DNA from: Dipylidium caninum
Lineage: Eukaryota; Platyhelminthes; Cestoda; Cyclophyllidea; Dipylidiidae
DNA: 64,000 nt
NCBI GenBank assembly: GCA_017562135.1
Contig: QEYB01000150.1
Span: 1-64,000 of the forward strand
Direction: 5' to 3'
Within the stretch, counting starts at the first letter, position 1; every line of letters begins with the position of its first letter. Positions 47,929 to 58,991 of the stretch are shown piece after piece. Under the pieces are notes generated by a model that ran no database searches, was not told the origin of the DNA, and saw only the letters and a program-made list of their open reading frames with translations. The position numbers were made by a program, and so were the translations under genes.

Positions 47929-49534
47929 TAATGCAAACTATACCGTTCGGCGCTAAAGGGGTCTCTTGCCTCTTTGACATTCTAAAGTATTCCCAGACGA
48001 AGAGAATTAGTTTTGATGAGAACTTCTCCCGACCGCCCAATAACAGAGGGGCTGTCATAAGTGGTGCTGACAATTTTAAAACAAGGCTTAAGGGAATCTA
48101 AATAGATAACACTAAGAAATTGTCAACAGCCCCTGTTTTAGCCAACAGACGAATTCAGTGTTGGTTTAGTGCATACAAGGAGAGCAGTTTCAAGAAAAGT
48201 TTTTTTCTTAGAAGTTGAGCCAGCTTACTCTACTCTATTAATAGCATATTCGGATATGAATTAGTTTTTCTTTCCGATGCTTACCTATAAGAAAACGTAA
48301 AGCAGATTTTGTTCTAAAAGCTCTCCCGTAGAGACCTGAAAAGTAGCATGTGGCTACTGATTAAAATTTCCTGGTTAATGCTCAGAAAATAGTGAGGAGG
48401 GTAGCGGAATTTTAGGTAGATCTCGACCAAGTCTACGAAAGTTTAATTTATTCTTTCAACACGTTAACCATCAATTATGAGCATTCGTCCCATTTATACT
48501 CTTAACCCAATGTTTCGGGAAACACTTCCAAATGCGATCTTTGTTACATCGGAGAAGCTTAGGACTCAATGTAATTTGCAGGGAATTGATATTTCGTCCG
48601 TCCTGAAGAGCTTTAGCAAACTTTTTGCTTTATCTCTTTCGCTATAATGGACCGCCAGCAGATCCTGCCCTTGCAAAAGCCATTGAGTAATAGTTTGTTT
48701 GGCTCAACCCACTCTTCATGATACAAATGATCAAGTTAACTTTCTCTCGTGTTTCAGCTTTTTGCTCGAACAATTAAAAAGTAGTCTCACCATTACCCCA
48801 TTAATTTCTCTAAAAAGTATCCTCGAAACGAGGCGATCATATTCCCCTTGAGCAAAAACCTGTGAGAAATTACGGAGAGTTTGGTAATATGCTTTACTTT
48901 CCCAAGATTTTTGTTGGAAGTCGGAGGTTTATTCACTTAATGGAATATTTCAGACAAAGGCGTAACACCCTTTTCTGTAGCGTTATAAGTGGTTAATTAT
49001 AGGGTGAGCATTCCCCATTTTAATTGGGCATATTGTTGAGGGTGTAATGGCGTAAATCCAGACGCGCCTGGGCTTTGTCTAATCACGGGGTCCTCCAAAA
49101 CGCTGAACACTGTCCGCGAGATATTTCCACTTATCTCAAAAAACTCTGATCGAAAAGGCGATAAATATTACTATTTGCATTCAACTATGTCCCTGTTATT
49201 TAATATATTTTCAATCGTCGTAATAGTTATCTTAAACCCGAATTTCCTTTCCGACCGCAAATCATTCCAGCCCTGTTAGTGGATGCGTGAGGTACGGATA
49301 AGCAATGCGATGCTAGTTTTGTCAAAGTTACGTGGGCAGAGAGTTGTACTATTATAAAAAACAGACGTATATTTTACATCGCCCTAAATCTGAAAATAAT
49401 TACTTAATAAGTCTGATCAGTGTAAAGGGATGGCAGCACCAGACTGAGGATTTCGCAAATAATTCAAATGACCTCCTGACCAGCAGGTCCCGATATTTCC
49501 AATAGGCGGTAATTGCAGAATTAATACACAATTA
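47929..49534. other. Non-coding stretch before the third mariner element
   Basis: About 1.6 kb with no supported feature on either strand. Confidence 0.5.
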
Positions 49535-50677
49535 TTAGGTTGGCAATTGAGTAATTGCCAATTTTGCGACAGATAAGTTTTACGATTCCTTTTAATCCGT
49601 TAACGTGTTTAAAGTACTCAACTTATATTTTTTTCTTATTGTTTGCACTTCTGTCTTTCGGTTAGTAATAAAATTATATGTCCCAACGTATGACGGAAGA
49701 ACAAGAGGAGCACTTGTTCAAACACATTTTATTTATTGAATAATGTCCAACGATCTGGCTGTCTGTCCAGTTGAAGTCGGCGAGACTAACGTCGAGGCCA
49801 TTGTCGCTTCAAATCATCAGAGCAAAAGACGTGATAGTGCAGAGCAGTTCAGTGTATCGAAAACATGCATTGAAAGAAAATTAGAAAAGCTTCACTGTGT
49901 CAGGAAACTCGACCTTTGGATCTCTCACCAGTCTAAGGAAATCCATTTGGTGCAACGCATTAGCATCCACGATTTGTCTCTGAAACGCGACTAAATCCGT
50001 CCTTTTCTGAAGACCATTTGCTAAAGACGAAGAGTCGAAGGTTCATAACTAAGTTAGTCCAGATAGGTCGTGGATCATGCGCTGTGAACCAGTTCTGACA
50101 ACGTCAAAAGCAAAGATTCACCGCAAAAAATTAGGTTGTCAGTCTGATGGAATTATAAAGGAATTCTGCGCTTTTGACCTTTACCAAACCACCAAAGGAT
50201 CAGTTCAAACGTGTACGTTCAACAACTAGCCAAATTGAACGATTCAATTCAAGCGAAGCGACAAGAAGCGGCAAATCGTGAGTGTGTTGCTTACCACCAT
50301 GATAATGCGAAGCCCCACATACCTTTGATCACTCGCCAAAAATTACTAAATGTCGGTTGGGATGTGTTGCAGCATTCATCATGTCGGCCTGAGCTTGCGC
50401 CTTCAAACCACCATTTATTTCGTCGTTCCAGGCAGAACTCCTTAAAGGGCAAAATTTTTAGTGGCGCTTATGATGTCAAACCGCAAGTACTTCAGTTTTT
50501 TTCTAAAACAAAAGACCAGGAATTTAATGAACGCGACATTATAACAATGCCTGAACGATGACAAAAGGTCACTGACAAAAAAGGGAAAGTTTTCCGTTGA
50601 ATAAAATTATATTTTTCAGTAATATTTTGGATTTTCGTACTCACTTAAAAACCGCACTCGCTTAACAGCCAAAACCA
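49535..50677 (+). mobile_element. Mariner transposon, near full length but inactivated
   Basis: The left end TTAGGTTGGCAATTGAGTAA (49535) preceded by TA, and the right end with CCGCACTCGCTTAACAGCC (about 50652) leading to CCAAAACCAA, are imperfect inverted repeats of the usual mariner type. Between them are transposase blocks: MTEEQEEHLF near 49691; then in a second frame SVSKTCIERKLEKLHCVRKL (start of the helix-turn-helix linker region), LKTIC, WNYKGILRF, VYVQQLAKLNDSIQAKRQ, YHHDNAKPHI (catalytic Asp block), ELAPSNHHLF (third Asp position replaced by Asn) and MPERWQKVTDKKG at the end. Several stops and frame changes are present. Total length of about 1.14 kb is slightly short of an intact element (about 1.3 kb). 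Confidence 0.87.
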
Positions 50678-53133
50678 ATGCAATTGAGGACGGGAGGGCT
50701 TTAATGCCCACTGTCACCCCGGATTCGGGGAATTGCTGTTGATTCTCCATAATTTACATCCGATTGCCAGGCGCAGGCACAAGGAATGCAAGTGCGTCAT
50801 TTAATTGTTAATAAGTCCTGAGTAAAACCTAATTATTCATGTCAACACCTTAGAAACTCCCGACGGGAATAGAAGGAACTAGACTATTCCGTTTCTAGGC
50901 AATAGACACTGTTCCCTAAAGTTCACTTGTTGAAAAAGTTATTACCGATTCACTTTATAGCCTGTACCAGCACTTTCCCTTACCTTCGAAATAGTGGTTA
51001 GTTTAGTGTTTTTAACGAAATGGGTACTAGCAAAATGCATTTGTGCCCCAGGCACCCCTAGCTCCATCTGCAGCATGTGAACCCCATGTACTTTGGGAGA
51101 TTTTTGCATTAACACAATCTTTGGGTGTTCAGCTCCTTGAAAGCGTTCCCCATCACAAAAAGCTCGTGACTTAACAGTCATCGCCCATGGTGCATGTTAG
51201 CAAGTCATCTACATAGTTCATTTACCCCAATTTATTAGTTATGGGACAAAAAAACCTCAGATTTGATTGAAATGACACAATTAGGTTTCTACTGATGCTA
51301 AATCAGTACAGCCTGGTGGTTTCACAATTGCACCAACAATAACTGGTCTTAGTTGAATAACAAGAAAATTAAATATTAACGTACAGTCGTCTTAATCGGA
51401 GAAGATTAATAGAGGCAGAGGTAATGATGATCAACAAATAAGGGGTAAGGCGGACTGTTCGTTGGATTGGAGTCTAACAAAGGCGATTAGCACAGGTCGA
51501 CTTGAAACCTCGTAAATAGCACCCCAGTTGCTTCTTGTGTTTACTCTTTGAAAACAAATATTTGCAACGTATACACATGTCAGGATTGACTCGTGATCCT
51601 CGAGACTCAGAACAAAATGAGTAATAAATGGAGAAGAAACAAAGGAATGTTTACGCACCCATGTGTGACGTGACTCTATTTTAGCCTCACCCTAATCCTA
51701 ACGCACATAACTACGACAGTTTCTAAGTCTCCATAATCCTCCTCCAAATGTATATGTTGGCTCTGAAATTAGTAATATGTTGAAATTAATGTGATTAGAA
51801 ATTGTGAATATGCCTTTTTCCTACCGTGAACTATTTTTTCATTGTTTTGAAGTAATTTACACCTACGGAAGAGGACAATTTCAAACTGTGGGTTCGGTTC
51901 AACTTTTGACCCGAACAGATTTTTTTTTCATATTTTCTCGCAGCAAAAAGCGGCTGCGTGGTGCAGTTTCGCGCCTAATTTCTGGATAGGGCGACGTAAA
52001 AGTACGAGAGGAAGGTTTTAGCTCGTAAAACCTGACCCGCAACCATCTCATGCCATAATATAGCGCAGATAAGAAATGCCCTCGAAATGAACTCAAAGGA
52101 TCGACTCCTTCTCAACCAGTGAAAGAGCGAAATCTGTCAAGCAATCGAGCGTCCTTTTTTTCATAACAAACACGTCAAAAACATGCTGTTGTGGGAGCGG
52201 ACTTATTAAACTCTGTTCGGTTAATAAATGCTAATACCATTTCCGCTCTCGTATGGTCACAAATTGAGGAAAGCCTAGTATTAAATGACTTCTTATTCTT
52301 CTATTAGAGTATGCAGGCATTCTAAATCGCGCTGTTTGCAGTTGTTTTCAAAGCCCAGGAGACCTCTCTTCAGAATAGCTCCCAGTACCGCAGCTGAAGC
52401 CCTGTTCCTAAGCTTGATTGTCAAGTCCAGTGACCACCGCCATGAGTAGCCCCAGTTAGGAGTTGTCTCACCGGTGTTATCGCCTAGGTTAAATGCTTCA
52501 GAAATGCCTACTTTGCGGGGCTTCTAGATTTAAATGGACAAATGAATCACGGTTGAGGCCCCTACCCACCACGCTCCTGCAAGCTGGATAGTGAAGATGG
52601 GAATGGAACGACGATAATGGTCCGCGTTTCAAAGGGATCCCCTACTTTTTCCGCCTTTGGGTATTTTTACGTAATAATGGGGCTTAGTGGACGAGCAAGC
52701 AGACGGAAGGCGCCTCACCCGCACTACCCGCATACATTTAAGAGGCTACTGTCGTGAAGGAATTGCTCAACAAAATAAATTCCCGGTGAGATATCCAAAG
52801 TTAAAAACAATGAGTGAATCAAGGCGAAATACCTCACATCTCCAGAGGGTGGATAATGAAGCCAAGTCCTTGAAATCGCCATAAACTGGGGCTTAATTAA
52901 AACTGCCGCATAAGCGATACTATTATGCAGAAAGATGAAGAGGCTTCCAAAGTAACATCAAAAAACATTGATTCTTTAATTTAAATCAATGGGTCTATAA
53001 AAGGACAGTCCAATAAGGGTACAAATCACAGCGTTTTCGATCCGACAAAAAGGTGTGTCGCATGCAGTTATGCTCAAATGTATGTACAGAAAAAAATGCC
53101 ATCGACTAAAGGGGTGAAGGATACGGAGACCAA
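50678..53133. other. Intergenic region downstream of the YPEL gene
   Basis: About 2.5 kb with no supported gene. It should contain the YPEL 3' UTR, which on the minus strand runs leftward from 53133. Short open frames show no motif. Confidence 0.45.
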
Positions 53134-56100
53134 TCAGCGAGTTCGAGGCTCCAGTAGTGACCAATTCCACCCGTTGTCCTTAATTAAATGGGCCAACTCA
53201 ATTATGTACTTTCCTTCCTTGTACTTTTGACTTAGTTCGTACGCCTGCTCGTACTTCCAGCCAAGGTAGTTATCACAGCACTCACAATAGATGTCAGCAA
53301 CCAAATGAAGGCCTAAAAAAGAAGTAAAGGCCAAAATACCAAACTGGAGAGTAGTCAGGAGAGAATAGTGACAAGTGAAAATTCTCCCCTCCTTCCCAAT
53401 TCAACTAATTCAGGGATAAGCGCATTGCGGAAACAACTCAGATTATACAGATGAGGCTAATCACGTGATAGTACAACATTACAGTAAAGCCCTAAGACAA
53501 AGATACAAACATCTTGATGTGATTAGGTTACGTCTAGACACCATTCATTAGGATAACAAGCATTAGGGACAGTACACCCATGACATTGTGGCGGGGTGAG
53601 CGAAACGCCTTGTGGAGGCTTGGGCGGCCTAAGACTTAAGACAGAATCCATACGGCATATTTTGCAAATTACCACTAGAGATGAAAGTGAATTAAAGCTG
53701 TCGTAGTGTTGCGCTCAAATAGTAATAGGAAATATCAAATTGAAGAAAACATAGGAAGGTTTTGTTTGAATGTTCCAAAGTCGACAATCGGTAGTCTAAG
53801 CTATCAACTTGTACAGTTTGCCACTATTAGGACAGACAACCTGAAAAATTACGGTGGGAGGGACAGACAGCCATGTGTGACGAGTCCAGATGACGGGTCG
53901 AGTCGCTTGAAAGAAATTGAGATTGCGCTGTCTACTGTTTAAACACCAAAGAATGACTAGCGCGGCAGAAGTAACTTTCGTTTATACCACCGCCTGAACA
54001 CGGCTAAGTCCGGTCAACGCCCATCCAGCCATTCACAAAGCCATCCACCGGTATTTGTACACTTGTTTGTCCTTATTATCGCCTAAACTCCACAAAATCT
54101 AAAGAACACAGTGAAGTGTTGTCGCCTGAACCCCCCTTTCGATGACCGACCGAATTTAATTCGTTATTGAGTCATAAAAGTGGTGTATCTTAATGAATCA
54201 CTAGACTCCAACGCCGTAAGCCATCCATCTTCAAATGAAGCCATAATAATCTACTAGAATAGCCAAAATCCCATCCGCATAATGCTACCTAATTGCCTCT
54301 ACAGCGTACAAATGAAAAATGCCCCACTAACATTATTCACAACGTCCTCATACGAAGTTAGCAACACAGCGGTTGAGGTAAACAACCATTCATACTACTG
54401 CCTTTATCCAAGAGCTTAAAGGTGTTGCCGCCTAAAACTTTGCACTGCTTTGAAAATATTAGCAGAAGTGGGCCTTGGGGTGTAGAGGTATTGATATAAA
54501 CTGGAAACTGCTGTATTGAAATACCTTGTCAATTGGTTTATTGGTCACAATGGTTCTTTACCAATCCAAGGACTCGACTATGTGGTCGTTCACACTGAGC
54601 ATAACTGAAGTACGTAGAAGGGAGACAGTGATTGACAGGAGAGGTACAAGAGGACCGGTCAAGTTTCACGTTTATCTAAATACTTGTTTAAGTCTACACT
54701 ACCATGGCGGTCATTTCATTCTCAGGACTAGTTAATGGCGCTATTAAAACGACTGATCAGAAAGAGAAAATAGTAGCAGTAGGAAATAGCACTAATTCAC
54801 ATCCGAAGTGAAAAAAACGTATTCCCATCAACAGTGACAAAAAACACCTACTCGTTGACTCTATCATCTATGTGGTATGAGCTGCTTGCAAACAGGTCAC
54901 ACGGACCGAAGCGAACCGAGGGACTAGAGAGCCACGAGGAGATGCAAGCGCCGCCCTGGCCAATTACGTGATAGCACTAATAGACGACAAAGCACACTCA
55001 TTGGCCGACAAAACGGACGTGAACGAATTGGCTCCGACCTATACTTGACACTCAAGAAACCGCGAATCTAATCAACTGTCTGGTATTGTGGATACTGGTT
55101 AGAAAAAGCTCAGTTTCGGACGACAACCCAGTAATTGCAACAAACACACCACTCACCTTTGGAATTGGCCAATAGGAGAATTCGACATTAATCAGGTGGA
55201 TTCAGTACTTTTTTATCAGATCTCCCATTACGGCAGGGGGAATTTAATTATAGGAATGGACCTAAGGCCGTCCTAAAAATTTAGCTAAATTAATGTGGAA
55301 GGGGGTTAATAAAAAAGACGCCATAGCATACATTAATGGTGTCACAAAGAGTACATTTGGAAGAGCTTTACGTATTCGTACATCCCGCAGAGTCACATTG
55401 GAACAGGAAATTAAAACCCAGTTGTTACTTCAAGGAGTGAGACATACATTTGTTATTTCAACTGCGGAAAGGGAGGAGGTCGGCAGAGGAAGTGGACAAC
55501 AGTCAACACCTTAAAAGTGGAGCAAAGTCGACTGAATGCGAAAATTTTTTAAAGCATAGACGGACACTCATCCCATAAAATGTGAGTTCTGTATCGTCCA
55601 AGGTCCCTAGTATAGTTGTAACGAAGAATTGAGAAGGGAAGAGCAGAAGGCACAATAAAATTCCAAAGCCTTCTTTTCCACTATTAAACAAAAGTTTCGG
55701 AGTACCACCGTCATCATAATAATGGTACAGAACTGTGTGAGTGACATCAGGCAGCTTGAAAAAATGTCAGGGAAAGGCGTCATGTGTGTTGTAAGCCAGT
55801 GTTTATGTATTTTTAAGTTGTCTAAACTCATATGTAGCGATACGGTTTAATGGCAAAAAGACATCACGTCTTGGTACATTAAATCTGAATTGTGACAACA
55901 CTCGATACTAAGACAGGCCAAAAGAAGTGCTTATCCAGTATAAATGATGTCGATAAGTTCAATCGTTGGTAGCTCAACGTTGCTACGGGGAGGAAAGTAG
56001 TGACGCCGAAATCGGGGGAATCAGTGATTCTAGGAGTTACGACCTCGAAACACATGCATACACTCTCAGCACTTGTGAAGGGATTATCTGTGACGCGTTA

Positions 56101-58991
56101 GTGGGGTGGTAAACACGAAATTATCGTAGCTGAAATACGTCACTTTGAGTCCGCGACAGGCCCTGCTGTTTACTTCCGTTTATCTAAGGTCAACAATGAA
56201 CGAAATAACAAGTCGGACTCTCATCGAATTCAAGTCAGTAGTAAAACCATTCCCCTTTTGCAGCCAAAACTAAAATTGTAAAGTATAGGAATTCGAGGGG
56301 ATTTCGAGGGATTGAGGGGGTGAGAGGGTGAAAGCTACAGCGGAATGGAAATTTCCTAGAAAAATGTGGAAATTCCAGGAAATTGGGCAATTCTCATACC
56401 CTGCTTGAAACGAGAACAATGTGTAAAAGGTGAAATTAAAAACGACATTCCTCCCCTTAAACAGAGCCGGAGAGGAATCGAGAAAAAAGGGGGACATTTG
56501 CCCAGTCATCATAAGGATGTATAGAAAAGCTAGAAAAGTGTTAGATCCATTGAAAATTGAGGCAGAATTTTTTGTTTGAGATACAAGGATAGTATAAAGG
56601 GTGATTGAATTTGGAGGATTTGGCCTAATTGTTAGATGAATGGGCGTTAACCAGAGTTTCATCCTACCAAGGCCATTACACAACCAGGTCGCACGCATCG
56701 CATCAAACTATACGTCGAAACAACTGGAAAAGTGGATTTGGGCGTGTGCCGGTGCTTATTCAAAAAAGTTCTTCCGGTTGGCCGGAGGGGCGGGCAATTC
56801 ACCCTTAGTGTAAGCTGCATCGTAGTCCGAAGTCGCCAGAGTGGACTAGTCCGTACATTATTGAAATTTCAAAACGATTATAATGCTACTTCAACCAGGA
56901 AGGTAGAAGGAAATGTTGTCCTTCAGTTTCAGCCGAAATGGACGAAGGAGCGTGACATTGTGTAAATACAAAACGAGATTAGCGATTGAATTAATACCAA
57001 GGTGACATCATTTCGAGGGCGAACGACAGGAACAGAGGCCAAACAAGGCCGACCAGCCGGCTATGCAGACGGAACGAGTCACGTGAGGCGATTTTTGACA
57101 AAAATAGGCAAAATGCGAGATCATGCTCGTCTTTTTATCCCCCGTATTCTTCACGTGATGCAACGTAGGCCTTAGCGTCGCCAGCTTGTGAATTTTAGTG
57201 GAAAAGTCGAGTTATGCGAATAGGTAGGGAATGACTGCATCGCCCTTTAAATTCATATTTGGACTACGGGGATTAAGCAAAACCCAGAAGATATTTATTT
57301 GAGAACGCTCAAGTAAATAGATTAAAAGAGTTAAAAATTCTTACGTATTTGTAGGCAAATAAAAAAAACTCGAATGCTGAACGGAAACGGAGGAGTTTTG
57401 ACGAAAAAATGGTAACTTTAGTAAGGAGATCGTAAACAACAAATCCGCTAGATCGTAGCATGCATTTTGAATGATTTGAGAGAGAGTTTGTTCGGGAATA
57501 AATATGACGAAATTATTGACGTATCAATCGAAGAAAGTAAAGAAAACCAACCTAGTCTCAACAAAGCCAACTTATTGCAGAGACGACGCAAACCAAGGCT
57601 TAGACATTTCTCAATCGACATGACAGACATTTCGGTGCAGTATTGGAGCGTAGCACATTTGCGGTGGAAAAAGATTCGGAACGTTGAGGTCAGACAAAAC
57701 AACGAAATGGTGAAAGAGATGACTCACGGGAGTCGCCAGGTCCTGCAACAGTGCAGTGAAAACGTCTCCAATGCTGGACATCGAGGAATGACCACCATCG
57801 GGGAGCCTAAACCCACCTCTGCTTTCCCCTAAGCCCACCATTAGACTGCAGAAATTTCATGCTGAGAAGCAAAAGGGGAAAGTGACTGAGTAGTGCAAAA
57901 AGAGGAGTAAAATTATGTGCGACACATTATAGGAGAAAGCCAAACAAGGAAACATTAAGAGAGGCATTTTAAGGAATAAGTGTCACATTTGTTTGGTTAA
58001 ATGACAGAAGGAAGCAAGGATGAAGGTAAACCAGAGTAAGGCCAAATAGAGGTGAAGTGCACGACATTCAAGTAAATCTAAGTAGAGGGAACTTAAAGTG
58101 TCAAAATAAACTAGGCACTGTTAAATACAGGCTTAGTGAATGAGCCGGTTGCCCTGACAAAAGTGGAGACACGTAACCTTGAGAGAAGGCATGAAAAAGC
58201 CGAAATTTGACCTCGAAATGGAAGGTGAGTCATACAACTGCACAAAATAAGCGATGCGCCTTCGGAGTATTTTAAAACGAAGGGAAATGTATCGAGAAAA
58301 CTGAGGGAGGGTGTGTTGGTGAATAGGTCTAAAGATGGTAGTTACCTTCACTCGAAGGCCAGGAGGCTCATAAAAAAGGAATTGGTGTGCATATAACCTG
58401 TTATGATATTCAGAATAATAGTGAGGCCACAACCAACGGAAAAATACAAAATGATATTGAAAATTGTATTCTACTGCTAGTGATCCGTATATTCGAACAA
58501 ATATTTGTGTTTGCATCAGCCTCAGCGTTACCCCTGTGGGGTAATTAAAAAGAAAATTTCACAAGACAAAGCGAAACGGGGGCAATTGAGGCGGAGCAAA
58601 GGTGAGCTTAATATCGAGACAACAATGAAGCCGAGTTAATTATCAAGCCTCCAAGCCGGTCGTTTAAACGTCACGCCTTAACCAACGAATTTAGGTTTAT
58701 GAAAGCCATTGCTTTTAACATACCCGTGAGGAGAAGCCGTTCTTCTGGTTTGCCACAGGAGACATTAACAACCGCCTCGAAGAGGTACGCTCGACCTTGT
58801 GTACCTTGGAATGATTTAGAGATGAGATCCTCATGTCTAGCTAAATGGGCTCGACAATGAATACAACTGTAGGTTCGCTCGTCTATGAGATTGGCGTCTG
58901 GAGAGTCTGTGCCCCCACTGGAACTTGAGCTGCTACAACGGCTCGTACCGCCACTATTCACGCCCAGGTAGACCTGAAATGTCTTCACCAT
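53134..58991 (-). CDS. YPEL: Yippee-like (YPEL) zinc-binding protein
   Basis: Small, highly conserved eukaryotic protein with a zinc-binding Yippee fold; vertebrate paralogues are associated with centrosome and nucleolus. The molecular role is not settled. Exons 58991-58724 and 53312-53134 join in phase (G plus GC) to 148 codons. Conserved blocks: [49 protein letters not shown], then [20 protein letters not shown] and [18 protein letters not shown]. The four ligands Cys43, Cys46, Cys99 and Cys102 have exactly the C-X2-C-X52-C-X2-C spacing of the family. Two differences from the usual 117-127 residues: a Ser/Gly-rich insertion (about residues 10-37) before the Yippee domain, and a nine-residue tail after the normal end (NWSLLEPRT and Arg). 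A single intron of 5411 bp (53313-58723) separates the exons. An upstream non-coding exon is possible because intron-like strand composition continues to about 60.2 kb. Confidence 0.93.
53313..58723 (-). other. YPEL intron (5.4 kb)
   Basis: GT-AG intron, purine-rich on the plus strand (so pyrimidine-rich in the transcript). Open frames inside, such as 57452-57832 (plus) and 56270-56698 (minus), have no recognised family. No transposon or RNA gene was seen. Confidence 0.6.

Noticed and set aside
56270..56698. 142-codon minus-strand open frame in the YPEL intron
   Set aside because: Phe/Ser/Leu-rich translation expected of pyrimidine-rich intron; no family match.
57452..57832. 127-codon plus-strand open frame with protein-like composition inside the YPEL intron
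   Set aside because: No recognised motif, no splice partners seen, and frames of this length occur by chance elsewhere in the window.
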